DNA from: Tetragenococcus koreensis
GTDB lineage: Bacteria > Bacillota > Bacilli > Lactobacillales > Enterococcaceae
Direction of reading: 5' to 3'
NCBI RefSeq assembly: GCF_003795145.1
Contig: NZ_CP027786.1
Coordinates: 124,001-188,000, forward strand
Length of the DNA stretch: 64,000 bases
The translations under genes and the position numbers were made by a program. Of this stretch, positions 36,835 through 50,776 are shown piece after piece. Positions within the stretch are counted from its first letter, which is position 1. Each line of letters begins with the position of its first letter. Under the pieces are notes generated by a model. It searched no databases. It saw only the letters and a list, made by a program, of their open reading frames with translations, and was not told where the DNA came from.

Positions 36835-37398
36835 ATGAAATGGTCTTTAGCAGAATTAAGAAAATACCAAGAAACACCGCTGCAGTTTAATGAGACACTT
36901 AACCTTAAAAACGAATTAATGAATCGAGACAAACAAATTTTAGATCTCACGCCTGTGGGTGTCGAAGGTTTGGTTGTGGTAGAAGAGAATGACTATATTT
37001 TACACTATACGGTTGCAACAACTATCACTTTACCATCGTCTCGTTCACTTGAACCTGTAGTATTACCGATGAATTTCTCAGTAGATGAAGTGTTTATGAC
37101 ACCAGAGCAATATGAACAGTTAGACGAATCAGTTCAAGCTGAAGAAATTTTGCTACTAGAAAAGCAACAGCTGGATTTAAGTGATTCAGTTGCTGATAAT
37201 ATTTTACTTGAAATTCCTGTACAAGTGCTCACTGAAGAAGAAAAACAATCCGGTACGATGCCTTCTGGTGAAGACTGGGCTGTAATTTCAGAAGATGAGT
37301 ACAATAAACAAAAAGAAGCGGAAAAAGAGGAAGCAATTGATCCTCGCCTGGCAGATTTATCCTTAATTTTAGAAGATTTAAAAGAGGATGAAACGTAA
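36835..37398 (+). CDS. YceD family protein (DUF177)
   Basis: The 187-residue acidic protein precedes rpmF, as DUF177 proteins do widely. The family part is DLTPVGVEGLVVVEENDYILHYTVATTITLPSSRSLEPVVLP; the C-terminus ends with IDPRLADLSLILEDLKED, also typical (DPRLAxLxxLL). The role is thought to lie in 23S rRNA or ribosome maturation. The ATG at 36835 has AGGGGTGA upstream; a GTG 9 bases earlier overlaps that site. Confidence 0.87.
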   Translation: MKWSLAELRKYQETPLQFNETLNLKNELMNRDKQILDLTPVGVEGLVVVEENDYILHYTVATTITLPSSRSLEPVVLPMNFSVDEVFMTPEQYEQLDESVQAEEILLLEKQQLDLSDSVADNILLEIPVQVLTEEEKQSGTMPSGEDWAVISEDEYNKQKEAEKEEAIDPRLADLSLILEDLKEDET

Positions 37399-37453
37399 GA
37401 TTACTTTAAGTAAACCCTGAATAGGCAGAAATCACTACAAGGAGGTGCAGTAA

Positions 37454-37636
37454 ATGGCAGTACCAGCTAGAAAAACTTCAAAATCAAAAAAAGCAAAACG
37501 CCGTACACATCATAAAATAATGACAAACGGGTTAAATGAATGCCCAAATTGTGGTGAAATGAAAAAAAGCCACCACGTATGTGCAAATTGTGGCTACTAT
37601 GATGGTAAAGATGTTACCGCAAAAGAAGAAGCATAG
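37454..37636 (+). CDS. rpmF: Large-subunit ribosomal protein L32 (zinc form)
   Basis: The 60-residue basic protein begins [20 protein letters not shown]. It keeps the four zinc cysteines as [18 protein letters not shown], so it is the zinc-binding (C+) paralogue. A strong AAGGAGGTG precedes it, and it ends an operon with DUF177. A terminator follows at 37662. Confidence 0.97.
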   Translation: MAVPARKTSKSKKAKRRTHHKIMTNGLNECPNCGEMKKSHHVCANCGYYDGKDVTAKEEA

Positions 37637-37661
37637 TGTATTTTAAATACAAGATGAAAAT

Positions 37662-37695
37662 AAACCTTAGGCTGAACTAAAGTCTAAGGTTTTTT
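37662..37695 (+). terminator. rpmF terminator
   Basis: AACCTTAG and CTAAGGTT pair around a 14-base loop, with six T residues. The next 235 bp to gnd hold no ORF; the gnd -10 box TATAAT lies near 37883 with TTGAAT 16 bp before it. Confidence 0.85.
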
Positions 37696-37930
37696 CTTAT
37701 TTATTGAGTATTTTCAAATTTGGGTGCTCTCTTAGTTTGTAAAGAGATAAGTTATTTTTTTTGATGGTATATAACTTTTTTGCGTTCAATTACAAACATG
37801 TGTTAAACCCGCCTTATGAAATATCAAACGTGAAAACAATGAAAAATCTACAGTTTTCTTTGAATGAAATTATTTTTACGCTATAATGGTATTGATTTAT
37901 CAATTTTAGTAATTTTTAGGAGGACTATAA

Positions 37931-39352
37931 ATGACAAAACAACAAGTTGGCGTTGTCGGTATGGCCGTGATGGGGAAAAACTTGGCCTTAAATATTGAAA
38001 GCCGCGGATATTCCGTCGCGCTATATAATCGTACTGGCTCTAAAACAGAAGATGTGATTCAAGAACATCCAGATAAAAATTTAAAGGGTACGTATAGCGT
38101 GGAAGAATTTGTTCAGGCGATCGAAAAGCCTCGTCGCATCCTCTTAATGGTCAAAGCTGGTAAAGGTACTGACGCGACAATTCAAGCGCTTCTGCCTCAC
38201 CTAGACCAAGGCGATGTATTAATCGATGGTGGGAATACATTTTTTGAAAATACCATGCGCAGAAATGCTGAATTGGCCGATTCAGGGATTAATTTCATCG
38301 GTACCGGCGTTTCTGGCGGCGAAGAAGGCGCACTAAAGGGTCCTTCGATTATGCCAGGTGGACAAAAAGAAGCGTATGATTTAGTGGCACCAATCCTAGA
38401 AAGGATTGCTGCCAAAGCTGACGATGGGACGCCTTGCGTGACGTATATTGGCCCGAATGGCGCTGGCCACTATGTGAAAATGGTCCATAACGGTATTGAG
38501 TATGGTGACATGCAATTAATCGCTGAATCCTATGATTTAATGAAAAATGTGCTAGGTTTATCGGTTGAAGAAATGGCTGATATTTTTGCAGAGTGGAATC
38601 AAGGTGAATTGGATAGCTACTTGATTGATATTACTGCAGAAGTTTTAACACGTAAAGATGATGAAGGCACAGGGAAACCTATTGTGGATGTGATCTTAGA
38701 TGCAGCAGGCAATAAAGGTACCGGAAAATGGACTAGTCAAAGCTCATTGGATTTAGGTGTGCCGTTGCCATTGATTACTGAATCTGTTTTTGCTCGTTAT
38801 ATTTCAGCTTACAAAGAAGAACGTGTGCAAGCGAGCCAAGTGTTAAAGAAAACGCCAGAATATTCTTATACAGGCGATAAAAAAGATTTGATTGAAAAAA
38901 TTCGCCAAGCCCTATATTTCAGTAAAATTATGAGTTATGCGCAAGGATTCGCACAACTTCGGGCAGCTTCTAAAGAGTATGAATGGGATCTGCCATTTGG
39001 TGAAATCGCGAAAATTTGGCGCGCTGGCTGTATTATTCGTGCACAATTTCTACAAAAAATCACAGATGCTTATGATAAGAACCCGACAATTGATAATCTG
39101 CTATTAGATGATTATTTCAAAGATATTGCGGAAAAATATCAACAATCTGTACGAGACGTTATTGCTGTAGCTGTGCAAGCAGGAGTTCCTGTGCCAGCCC
39201 TTTCCTCAGCGATTGCTTATTTTGATTCTTATCGGGCAGAAAAATTACCTGCTAATCTGATTCAAGCTCAACGCGATTACTTTGGTGCTCATACGTATGA
39301 ACGAGTAGACAAAGAAGGAATCTTCCACTACTCTTGGTATGATGAACAATAA
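37931..39352 (+). CDS. gnd: 6-phosphogluconate dehydrogenase, decarboxylating
   Basis: The 473-residue enzyme of the oxidative pentose phosphate path makes ribulose 5-phosphate, CO2 and NADPH. It has the Rossmann start [34 protein letters not shown], the substrate motif [21 protein letters not shown] and catalytic [19 protein letters not shown], plus [13 protein letters not shown]. Length is that of the long homodimeric form. Single gene with its own promoter and terminator, directly before a two-component system. Confidence 0.97.
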   Translation: MTKQQVGVVGMAVMGKNLALNIESRGYSVALYNRTGSKTEDVIQEHPDKNLKGTYSVEEFVQAIEKPRRILLMVKAGKGTDATIQALLPHLDQGDVLIDGGNTFFENTMRRNAELADSGINFIGTGVSGGEEGALKGPSIMPGGQKEAYDLVAPILERIAAKADDGTPCVTYIGPNGAGHYVKMVHNGIEYGDMQLIAESYDLMKNVLGLSVEEMADIFAEWNQGELDSYLIDITAEVLTRKDDEGTGKPIVDVILDAAGNKGTGKWTSQSSLDLGVPLPLITESVFARYISAYKEERVQASQVLKKTPEYSYTGDKKDLIEKIRQALYFSKIMSYAQGFAQLRAASKEYEWDLPFGEIAKIWRAGCIIRAQFLQKITDAYDKNPTIDNLLLDDYFKDIAEKYQQSVRDVIAVAVQAGVPVPALSSAIAYFDSYRAEKLPANLIQAQRDYFGAHTYERVDKEGIFHYSWYDEQ

Positions 39353-39373
39353 GAAAAATGACGATTAACAAAG

Positions 39374-39418
39374 AAAGAGATGAGTCCATTCTAATTTTTT
39401 TGGACGAATCTCTTTTTT
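39374..39418 (+). terminator. gnd terminator
   Basis: AAAGAGATgAGTCCA and TGGACgAATCTCTTT pair and are followed by T residues. Confidence 0.88.
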
Positions 39419-39501
39419 ATTTTGTAAGTACGTGATAAACTCTGTATAGTGTTTTATTGGTAATACAATAAATGGAAACGAAAAAAGGAGAATAAAATTT
39501 A

Positions 39502-40188
39502 ATGAGCGGCATTCTAATAATTGAAGACGAGAAAAATTTAGCTCGATTTGTAGAATTAGAATTAAAGCATGAAGGCTATGATACCGAGGTCCATTATAAT
39601 GGACGAACTGGCTTAGATGCGGCATTAAATAGTGATTGGGACGCAATTTTGTTAGATTTGATGTTACCAGAGTTAAATGGTTTAGAGATATGTCGCAGGG
39701 TTCGTCAAATTAAAAATACGCCAATTATTATGATGACCGCTCGCGATTCGGTGATTGATCGTGTTTCTGGGTTGGATCATGGCGCTGATGATTATATTGT
39801 CAAACCATTTGCAATTGAAGAACTTTTGGCACGTTTGCGCGCATTGTTACGACGCGTTGATATTGAAGGAGATAAAAATTCAGGCAAACAAACGACGCTT
39901 AATTATCGTGACTTAGTGATAGAAAAAGAAAACCGAGTAGTAAGACGCGGTTCAGAAGTCATTGAACTAACCAAACGTGAGTATGAACTTTTACTAACTT
40001 TAATGGAAAATGTAAATGTGGTCTTAGCAAGAGATGTTTTACTAAAAAAAGTTTGGGGATATCAAACAGAAATTGAAACCAACGTTGTTGATGTTTATAT
40101 TCGTTATTTGCGTAATAAAATAGACATCCCAGGAGAAGAAAGTTATATACAAACAGTACGTGGTACGGGATACGTGATGCGATCGTGA
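39502..40188 (+). CDS. Two-component response regulator (CovR/LisR/EtaR-like)
   Basis: The 228-residue OmpR-type regulator has acidic residues E8/D9-like IIEDEKN, phosphorylation site D52 in [13 protein letters not shown]79, and K101 in DDYIVKPF. The winged-helix part reads [20 protein letters not shown] ... [15 protein letters not shown] ... [10 protein letters not shown]. It resembles LisR, EtaR and CovR of lactic acid bacteria, which steer envelope and stress genes. AAGGAG precedes the ATG. It overlaps the kinase start by 4 bp (GTGA). Confidence 0.92.
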   Translation: MSGILIIEDEKNLARFVELELKHEGYDTEVHYNGRTGLDAALNSDWDAILLDLMLPELNGLEICRRVRQIKNTPIIMMTARDSVIDRVSGLDHGADDYIVKPFAIEELLARLRALLRRVDIEGDKNSGKQTTLNYRDLVIEKENRVVRRGSEVIELTKREYELLLTLMENVNVVLARDVLLKKVWGYQTEIETNVVDVYIRYLRNKIDIPGEESYIQTVRGTGYVMRS

Positions 40189-41672
40189 AAAGAAAAAATA
40201 CAGAAAGAAAAGAACTTAGAAAACCCACTTTAACAATGAAATGGGCTTTTGCGAGTTCTTTCTTTATATTTATCGTTATTACTGTTTTTGCCGTTATTAC
40301 ATATAAAACAGCAGTAAATCTTATGATAGAAAGAGAGCAACAGGATGCAGAACAGACAACTTATGAAGCTGTTTCGCACTTAGCTGATGCTAACCAACAA
40401 CTAGACAAAGAAACTTCCTATAAAAATTTGGTTGAATTTCCTGATATAAATCAAGATCTAACAGAAGAAAATGAAGATAGCGCTACTGTTGTTTCTGAAT
40501 TAGGTCAGCCCAATTTAAGTTTGTATGTTTATGATTTACAAGAAAATTTAGTTTTTAGAACGGGTGAACAAGAGTTAGCTTTACGCTCACAAGAAGCAAA
40601 GGAACCTACAATTATAACAAATGAAGAAAAGCCAGGATTTCTGCTTATTCAACCTGTTTATTCAAAAGAGACAAGAGAAAAAATTGGTTATGCCCAGGCT
40701 TTTTATGAGCTATCTTCATTTTATAACATTCGAAACCGTCTGCTGATGACTTTGATTGTGTTAGAAGTTTTGTTTTTGCTTGTAAGTAGTGCTCTGGGCT
40801 ATTTATTGTCCGCTCATTTATTGAAGCCTTTAAAAACATTGCGCAATACCATGGAAAGTATACAAAAAGATCCGCAATCGACTATTCACGCACCTGAACC
40901 AAAGAGTCAGGATGAACTGGCCGATTTATCTGATATCTTTAACAACATGTTGGATCGGATGCGTTCTTATACTGAACAACAAGAACAATTTGTTGAAGAT
41001 GTATCACATGAACTGCGTACACCCGTAGCTGTTATAGAAGGACATTTAAATATGTTGAAACGTTGGGGCAAAGATGACCCAGAAATTTTAGAAGAATCTA
41101 TTGATGCAAGTGTACAAGAAATTAGTCGAATGAAAACGCTGGTCCAAGAGATGTTGGATCTTTCACGTGCTGAACAAGTTGACATTTATTATAAAAATGA
41201 AACAGCACCAGCCAGAGAGATTGTTTACCAAGTGTTTAATAACTTTAAAATGTTGTATCCTGAATTTAGATTTACCATCGATGATGATTTACAGGAAGAA
41301 AAGACGGTGCAAATTTACCGCGATCATTTCGAACAAATTTTAATTATTATTATGGATAATGCGATAAAGTATTCTACTGAGCGCAAGGAAGTACACCTTT
41401 CTATTTCTAGCAATCAACAAGAACTTGAGTTAGCGATTCAAGACTTTGGCGAAGGCATCACTCAAGAAAATATCAATAAGATTTTTCATCGTTTCTATCG
41501 GGTAGACAAAGCTAGAGCTCGGACTAAAGGCGGTAATGGCTTAGGCTTGTCGATTGTAAAGAAATTATTGGATAGCTATAAAGGACAAATTATGGCAGAA
41601 AGTAGTTTGGGACAAGGGACAATTTTCAGAGTCAGTCTCCCATTAGTTCAAGATGACATATCGCAAAAATAA
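40185..41672 (+). CDS. Sensor histidine kinase (LisK/ArlS-like)
   Basis: The 495-residue kinase has TM1 at about 20-42, an extracellular domain rich in Glu/Gln (about 45-180), TM2 near 188-208, HAMP, and HisKA motif [18 protein letters not shown]. The ATPase domain shows [17 protein letters not shown] and [10 protein letters not shown]. It is the partner of the upstream regulator. The start is a GTG at 40185 coupled to the regulator stop; an ATG at 40236 just before TM1 is an alternative. Confidence 0.92.
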   Translation: MKRKNTERKELRKPTLTMKWAFASSFFIFIVITVFAVITYKTAVNLMIEREQQDAEQTTYEAVSHLADANQQLDKETSYKNLVEFPDINQDLTEENEDSATVVSELGQPNLSLYVYDLQENLVFRTGEQELALRSQEAKEPTIITNEEKPGFLLIQPVYSKETREKIGYAQAFYELSSFYNIRNRLLMTLIVLEVLFLLVSSALGYLLSAHLLKPLKTLRNTMESIQKDPQSTIHAPEPKSQDELADLSDIFNNMLDRMRSYTEQQEQFVEDVSHELRTPVAVIEGHLNMLKRWGKDDPEILEESIDASVQEISRMKTLVQEMLDLSRAEQVDIYYKNETAPAREIVYQVFNNFKMLYPEFRFTIDDDLQEEKTVQIYRDHFEQILIIIMDNAIKYSTERKEVHLSISSNQQELELAIQDFGEGITQENINKIFHRFYRVDKARARTKGGNGLGLSIVKKLLDSYKGQIMAESSLGQGTIFRVSLPLVQDDISQK

Positions 41673-41731
41673 AGAAACGAATTATTAACTTTAATTTCTT
41701 GGGAAATATGAGAAACAATAACAATTAAGCG

Positions 41732-41780
41732 AACTTTAGAAACGAACTAGCTATAAAAGTTCGTTTCTAAAGTTTTTATT
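41732..41780 (+). terminator. Strong terminator after the kinase gene
   Basis: AACTTTAGAAACGAACT and AGTTCGTTTCTAAAGTT form a perfect 17-bp stem followed by T residues, isolating the two-component genes from the rRNA operon. Confidence 0.93.
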
Positions 41781-41887
41781 TATTTCATTGATTTTTATTG
41801 TTGATTTTTATCGAAAGAATTGCTATATTAGTAAATGTCCTTGTTAAGTCGATTAAGTTTTTTATTAATGAACTTTAAAAAAAGTTA

Positions 41888-42034
41888 TTGACGAGTTTAA
41901 GAACAAGTGATATTATAACAAAGGCGTTAAGTTAAACGCGTTATATGAGCCACGTAACAGTATTAAGTTAGCGCGAGATTTTATATCAAACTTTCAAAAA
42001 AAGTATTGACAAAAACTTGTCACGCTGATAAGAT
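41888..42034 (+). promoter_or_regulatory. Tandem rRNA promoters P1 and P2
   Basis: P1: TTGACG (41888-41893), 17 bp, TATTAT (41911-41916). P2: TTGACA (42006-42011), 17 bp, TAAGAT (42029-42034). Each lies upstream of the 16S leader; the leader at 42060-42120 contains AGACCTTTGAAAACTGAACAA, which recurs in the 16S-23S spacer as part of the processing stem. Confidence 0.85.
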
Positions 42035-42208
42035 ATAAAAGTTGCTACGGCGACAAACAGTAGACCTTTGAAAACTGAACAAAGCAAGCAAACGAACCAA
42101 TGTGTAGGGCGCTTCTAAAAGAAGCAACAAACATTAACAACAACGCAAGCAAGACGCAAGCGTAAAAGTAACAAGAGCTGAAACGATCAACGGTGTTGAT
42201 CGATCAAA

Positions 42209-46914
<4,706 letters not shown>

Positions 46915-47001
46915 ACAGGTTCAAGAGTTTTCGGTTGCGAATGGAGGTTGTTTTTCATCCAGTTTTGAGAGAACGAAAGGTTCACTCAACATGATTTTGT
47001 G

Positions 47002-47118
47002 TGTGGTGGCGATCGCAAGAAGGAGACACCTGTTCCCATGCCGAACACAGTCGTTAAGCTTCTTAGCGCCAATTGTAGTGAGGGGTTATCCCCTTGTGAG
47101 AGTCGGACGTCGCCACGC
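47002..47118 (+). rRNA. 5S ribosomal RNA
   Basis: 117 nt from TGTGGTGGCGAT to CGTCGCCACGC, with paired ends and the internal CCATGCCGAACACAG loop. Confidence 0.96.
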
Positions 47119-47131
47119 GGAAAATCATTAT

Positions 47132-47205
47132 TCCGGCATAGCTCAGTTGGTAGTAGCGCATGACTGTTAATCATGATGTCGTAGGTTCGAGTCCTACTGC
47201 CGGAG
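47132..47205 (+). tRNA. tRNA-Asn (GUU)
   Basis: Acceptor TCCGGCA/TGCCGGA, anticodon loop CTGTTAA, T-arm GTAGGTTCGAGTCCTAC. CCA not encoded. First tRNA behind 5S. Confidence 0.96.
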
Positions 47206-47248
47206 TTCTCAAATGAGAAATTTGAAGAGTATGGGCTTCTTTGAGCTT

Positions 47249-47337
47249 GGAGAGTTGTCCGAGAGGCCGAAGGAGCATGATTGGAAATCATGTAGATGGT
47301 ATTCACTGTCTCAAGGGTTCGAATCCCTTACTCTCCG
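47249..47337 (+). tRNA. tRNA-Ser (GGA)
   Basis: Acceptor GGAGAGT/ACTCTCC, anticodon GGA in ATTGGAAATC, long variable arm, T-arm AGGGTTCGAATCCCT. Confidence 0.96.
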
Positions 47338-47348
47338 TAACCAAGTTT

Positions 47349-47420
47349 GGTCCGTTGGTCAAGTGGTTAAGACACCGCCCTTTCACGGCGGTATCACGGG
47401 TTCGAATCCCGTACGGACCA
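47349..47420 (+). tRNA. tRNA-Glu (UUC)
   Basis: Acceptor GGTCCGT/ACGGACC, anticodon TTC in CCCTTTCACGG, T-arm CGGGTTCGAATCCCG. Confidence 0.96.
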
Positions 47421-47433
47421 TTAACTGATACTC

Positions 47434-47506
47434 GGAGGTTTAGCTCAGCTGGGAGAGCATCTGCCTTACAAGCAGAGGGTCATAGGTTCGAGCCCTATAA
47501 CCTCCA
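47434..47506 (+). tRNA. tRNA-Val (UAC)
   Basis: Acceptor GGAGGTT/AACCTCC, anticodon TAC in GCCTTACAAGC, T-arm TAGGTTCGAGCCCTA. Confidence 0.96.
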
Positions 47507-47509
47507 TAC

Positions 47510-47583
47510 GGTCTGGTAGTTCAGCTGGTTAGAATGCCTGCCTGTCACGCAGGAGGTCGCGGGTTCGAGTCCCGTCCAGACCG
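47510..47583 (+). tRNA. tRNA-Asp (GUC)
   Basis: Acceptor GGTCTGG/CCAGACC, anticodon GTC in GCCTGTCACGC, T-arm CGGGTTCGAGTCCCG. Confidence 0.96.
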
Positions 47584-47605
47584 TTGTTATAAGTGTTGCA
47601 GTATT

Positions 47606-47678
47606 GGATCGGTAGCTCAGTCGGTAGAGCAACGGATTGAAGCTCCGTGTGTCGGCAGTTCGATTCTGTCCCGATCCA
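47606..47678 (+). tRNA. tRNA-Phe (GAA)
   Basis: Acceptor GGATCGG/CCGATCC, anticodon stem ACGGA/TCCGT with loop TTGAAGC, so anticodon GAA followed by G. Confidence 0.93.
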
Positions 47679-47682
47679 TTAT

Positions 47683-47763
47683 GGAGGAGTAGCGAAGTGG
47701 CTAAACGCGGCGGACTGTAAATCCGCTCCTTCGGGTTCAAAGGTTCGAATCCTTTCTCCTCCA
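47683..47763 (+). tRNA. tRNA-Tyr (GUA)
   Basis: Acceptor GGAGGAG/CTCCTCC, anticodon GTA in GACTGTAAATC, variable arm of class II length, T-arm AAGGTTCGAATCCTT. Confidence 0.95.
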
Positions 47764-47768
47764 TTTAT

Positions 47769-47839
47769 AGGGACATAGTTCAATGGTAGAACAACGGTCT
47801 CCAAAACCGTCGATGCGGGTTCAACTCCTGCTGTCCCTG
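47769..47839 (+). tRNA. tRNA-Trp (CCA)
   Basis: Acceptor AGGGACA/TGTCCCT, anticodon CCA in GTCTCCAAAAC. Confidence 0.95.
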
Positions 47840-47843
47840 CCAT

Positions 47844-47918
47844 GGCGAATATGGCGAAGTGGTTAACGCACCGGATTGTGGCTCCGGCACGCGTGGGTTC
47901 GATCCCCACTATTCGCCC
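47844..47918 (+). tRNA. tRNA-His (GUG)
   Basis: Acceptor GGCGAAT/ATTCGCC, anticodon GTG in GATTGTGGCTC, T-arm TGGGTTCGATCCCCA; a T precedes the acceptor, so the histidine-specific G-1 would be added after transcription or comes from a shifted end. Confidence 0.93.
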
Positions 47919-47925
47919 TTATTAT

Positions 47926-47997
47926 TGGGATATAGCCAAGCGGTAAGGCAACGGACTTTGACTCCGTCATGCGCTGGTTCGAATCCAGCTATCCCAG
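47926..47997 (+). tRNA. tRNA-Gln (UUG)
   Basis: Acceptor TGGGATA/TATCCCA, anticodon TTG in GACTTTGACTC, T-arm CTGGTTCGAATCCAG. Confidence 0.95.
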
Positions 47998-48009
47998 TTA
48001 GTTATCCTA

Positions 48010-48038
48010 TTGAAAAGTAGGAATCCTAATAGTATAAT
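48010..48038 (+). promoter_or_regulatory. Promoter-like hexamers touching tRNA-Cys
   Basis: TTGAAA (48010-48015) and TATAAT (48033-48038) are 17 bp apart. The -10 box directly abuts the first base of tRNA-Cys, so a transcript would begin inside that tRNA and could serve only tRNA-Leu. Confidence 0.4.
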
Positions 48039-48109
<71 letters not shown>

Positions 48110-48128
48110 TAGTACTAAATAATATCTT

Positions 48129-48213
48129 GCCGGCGTGGCGGAATTGGCAGACGCGCTGGACTCAAAATCCAGTGCCCGTTAAGGGCGTGTCGGTTCGACC
48201 CCGACCGCCGGTA
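48129..48213 (+). tRNA. tRNA-Leu (CAA)
   Basis: Acceptor GCCGGCG/CGCCGGT (G-U closing pair), anticodon loop CTCAAAA (anticodon CAA), long variable arm TGCCCGTTAAGGGCGT, T-arm TCGGTTCGACCCCGA. Last tRNA of the cluster. Confidence 0.95.
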
Positions 48214-48217
48214 TTCT

Positions 48218-48249
48218 AACACCAACGTATTTTTACGTTGGTGTTTTTC
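48218..48249 (+). terminator. Terminator of the rRNA-tRNA operon
   Basis: AACACCAACGTA and TACGTTGGTGTT form a perfect 12-bp stem followed by T residues. Confidence 0.93.
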
Positions 48250-48359
48250 TTTATTGATTAAAAGCCTCTAAAGACGTTGGTTTAACAATATCTTTAGAGA
48301 CTTTTATTTTGTCTAGTACGCTGTTTACCAGGGAATGTGGAGCGTGCTTATTTTGTTGT

Positions 48360-49385
48360 TTATTCCCAACCTTGGAGTTCAGCCCAGTGAGATTGAATTT
48401 CTCCAGACGTCGCTTTTCTTCCTTGCTCAGCTTCGAATGCTTCTTGCCATTGATCGGCTTCTTCTCTCATTCCTTCTAGTTTTTCTTCATCTTCTTCTGG
48501 TTCATAGCTTTGCTCTTCTTCCATTTCTTTTTCAGATAAATAATCATCTAAATCAGTATAATAAGTTCCGTCATTTTCTGCTGGATTACCATACCACTTG
48601 TTCGATGTATATTCACCAATTTCATCTTCTGTAAGGCCGGCTTCTTTCGCTTCCCAATAATCATCTTGCGCTTCCGATTCTGTATCTCTCTCAGGAGCTC
48701 CTTCAATATCTTGTTTTTCGTTTTCCACTACTTCTGGCTCTTTTTCAGCAGCAGCTTCATCGTCCCAGTATTCATCCTTATTTTCCTTAGGTCCAGGAAT
48801 TTCTTCTAAGTCTTTTAGGTCAATTTCATAAGGGTCAGAATATTCTTCTGTTTCTGGATTGACAAGCATTTGTAGTTGTACAGGTTCTTCTTTGTTGTCC
48901 AAACCAAAGGCATTGATAATTTCAACTTCTTTGCCAGGTTTTAAATCATTGGACACTGCATTTTCTTTATCTACTTGTTCATTGTAAGTATCAACATCAT
49001 CTTCCGGTCCAAAAGCATCAGTTGAGTAATAATCATTCGATAGATCAACTTCTGATGTATCATTTTCTTGTGTAGCTGTGACAATCAAATCCAACATTTC
49101 TTGAGGGTTGATGTTTTCCTCTAATTTATTTTTTAAAGTATATGTGACATATAGACCAGGACTGTTCTCCATGGGACTGTTAATTATTTTTGCATCTTCA
49201 TAAGTTAACGTGAAAGAGTCATTATCGAATACACCGTCTTTAAATGTTGATTCTGGTTCTTCTTCAGTCGTTTCTGTTGTGGGTTGTTCTGTACTTTGTG
49301 CACTTACTTCTTCATTGTTGTTCGAAGTACATGCTACCAAACTAAAACTGGATATCAATAAAACGCCTAATAAGTATTTTTTCAT
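48360..49385 (-). CDS. Acidic lipoprotein with DUF5067-like domain
   Basis: The 341-residue protein has a lipoprotein signal (MKKYLLGVLLISSFSLVACTSN; lipobox LVAC, Cys19). An Ig-like domain of DUF5067/DUF4352 type follows (residues about 48-195: FTLTYEDAKIINSP ... GLYVTYTLKNK). The last 140 residues are an Asp/Glu-rich tail. It should be anchored on the outer membrane face. The extreme acidity fits a salt-adapted organism. The ATG has AGAAGGAAT upstream. Function is not known. Confidence 0.78.
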   Translation of the reverse strand: MKKYLLGVLLISSFSLVACTSNNNEEVSAQSTEQPTTETTEEEPESTFKDGVFDNDSFTLTYEDAKIINSPMENSPGLYVTYTLKNKLEENINPQEMLDLIVTATQENDTSEVDLSNDYYSTDAFGPEDDVDTYNEQVDKENAVSNDLKPGKEVEIINAFGLDNKEEPVQLQMLVNPETEEYSDPYEIDLKDLEEIPGPKENKDEYWDDEAAAEKEPEVVENEKQDIEGAPERDTESEAQDDYWEAKEAGLTEDEIGEYTSNKWYGNPAENDGTYYTDLDDYLSEKEMEEEQSYEPEEDEEKLEGMREEADQWQEAFEAEQGRKATSGEIQSHWAELQGWE

Positions 49386-49824
49386 TTCATTCCTTCTTTC
49401 TAGCTATTTAAATATAAATAAACCATGACCTACAAACTATTTATAACAATTTTTTATTATGAAGAAAGTAATGTACGTTATTTAATGAGGTGATACTTTC
49501 TCTAAATAATAAAATTGAGCAGTGAATAACTCGGCTAGGTTTAAATTATAGTTTTGTACACCCATTTTAAGGATACCAAACGCAAGTTATGTTTTTCAAG
49601 ATAAACTTTGTTTTAAAGTCCTTTAAATGGAGCTGGGGAAAAGTATGCATAATAAAAAGAGAAGCTTATCATACGGAAAAACGTACAGTATAATTTCTAT
49701 TATTAGCGGTAAGCATAGAAATTGTACTGTACGATGTTTAATGCCTCTGTTAGAAATGCTAATACTACTTTTTATTTTTGTGAACAAAACTCTTTTAGAA
49801 AATAACTTGGAATATCCGAATTGA
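49386..49824. other. Intergenic region with a large inverted repeat
   Basis: About 440 bp between two minus-strand genes. Its main feature is a 19-nt inverted repeat at 49682-49700 and 49715-49733. A weak plus-strand ORF (49645-49824, MHNKKRSLSYGKTYS... with a hydrophobic C-terminal helix MPLLEMLILLFIFV) runs through that repeat and ends exactly at the next gene; I do not trust it as a gene. Confidence 0.5.
49682..49733. repeat. Nineteen-base inverted repeat
   Basis: CGTACAGTATAATTTCTAT and ATAGAAATTGTACTGTACG pair over 19 positions with one G-U, around a 14-base loop. No T tract follows, so a standard terminator is unlikely. Confidence 0.7.
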
Positions 49825-50298
49825 TCAACTATTCAGTTTCCTTTTATGAACAGAAATCGTTCCATCTGCGTTAAAAATAAGGATATCGTTATTTTCTGTT
49901 AAAATTCCTCCATATTTTCTTCGATAATACTCGATGGCGTCATTAAATGTTTTGGAGGTTACATTCAAAAAATCAACGCAATCTTGAGTTGTTTCACATC
50001 CATTATCAAAACATTTTAATATATCGTCTGCAGTGACGACTAAAGTCGCTCCCACATCACGAGCTTTACGTTCTTGTTTTCGTTTCTCATTTGTATCCTG
50101 TGCAATAATATCTCCAGCACTTGTTAAATAGTGTCCAATTTCTTCAGACACCGTACTTGTTAGTTCTGTTTTTGTCTGATTAGGATTTAAGTAAATATAA
50201 TTATCTACATTTAAGCCGCCTTGTTTTTTCGGCATATTATCATCATATACATAAGAAAGGTTTGAAAAAAGAGACATTAGTCCTTCTGCTTTATCCAA
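49825..50298 (-). CDS. ImmA/IrrE-like peptidase family protein of a prophage remnant
   Basis: The 157-residue protein resembles phage ImmA-type metallopeptidases that cleave the partner repressor. The expected zinc motif reads SEEIGHYLTSAGD, i.e. EEIGH in place of HExxH, as in many streptococcal and enterococcal phage copies. KQERKARDVGATLVV and a C-terminal helical part follow. AAGGAG 7 bases before a TTG at 50298 fixes the start; it lies 5 bp after the repressor stop, so the two are an operon. Confidence 0.7.
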   Translation of the reverse strand: MDKAEGLMSLFSNLSYVYDDNMPKKQGGLNVDNYIYLNPNQTKTELTSTVSEEIGHYLTSAGDIIAQDTNEKRKQERKARDVGATLVVTADDILKCFDNGCETTQDCVDFLNVTSKTFNDAIEYYRRKYGGILTENNDILIFNADGTISVHKRKLNS

Positions 50299-50302
50299 AT
50301 AA

Positions 50303-50629
50303 TCACTCCTTTTTATGTTTTTGTTTAATAAATTCAATATAGTTTAAAATGTCTTCCATTTCTTCTTCTGAAACGTCCTCATCTATATGAGCAGCTACTG
50401 TTTGACTTTTACTTTCAGGATTTTCATATTCTCTATTTCCTCTTCCTAGTAGGTAATCAGTAGAAACATCAAAATAATCAGCTAATTTTACGATAGTTTC
50501 TCGATCAGGATCATTTCTACTATTTTCAAAATGAGAATATGCTGCTCTAGATATTCCTAAGTAATCAGCAAGTCGTTGTTGAGTTTGATTTCTACTTGAG
50601 CGTAATTCTTTTAATTTTTGGCCAAACAT
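50303..50629 (-). CDS. XRE/CI-type repressor
   Basis: The 108-residue protein has an N-terminal helix-turn-helix: FGQKLKELRSSRNQTQQRLADYLGISRAAYSHFENSRNDPD and IVKLADYFDVSTDYLLGR. A short acidic C-terminus follows (DEDVSEEEMEDILNYIEFI). It should bind the GATAC/GTATC palindromes upstream and repress the divergent promoter. ATG 50629 has AAAGGAGG upstream. Confidence 0.88.
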   Translation of the reverse strand: MFGQKLKELRSSRNQTQQRLADYLGISRAAYSHFENSRNDPDRETIVKLADYFDVSTDYLLGRGNREYENPESKSQTVAAHIDEDVSEEEMEDILNYIEFIKQKHKKE

Positions 50630-50667
50630 TAAAAATCCCTCCTTTAACAATGATGATAACATATAAC

Positions 50668-50776
50668 AGATACTTTTTGTATCTTATATGAATGAAAAGT
50701 TATAAAATGTATCTAAAAACTATTGACGTTACATATTGTATCTTGTATAGTGTATGTATCAGATACGGAACGTATC
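50668..50776. promoter_or_regulatory. Repressor operators and rightward early promoter
   Basis: Palindromes AGATACTTTTTGTATCT (50668-50684) and GATACGGAACGTATC (50762-50776, overlapped by GTATCAGATAC at 50756) flank a promoter TTGACG (50723-50728), 17 bp, TATAGT (50746-50751). This is the genetic switch of a temperate phage. The promoter reads into ATG AAA TAA at 50795, so the cro gene has been lost. Confidence 0.7.

Noticed and set aside
46986-47909. Open frames on both strands across 5S and tRNA genes
   Set aside because: They are made of tRNA sequence and have no ribosome binding sites.
49627-49824. Small membrane protein ORF on the plus strand
   Set aside because: It runs through a 19-base inverted repeat, has only a weak GGGGA site, and ends exactly at the neighbouring gene; coding is not convincing.
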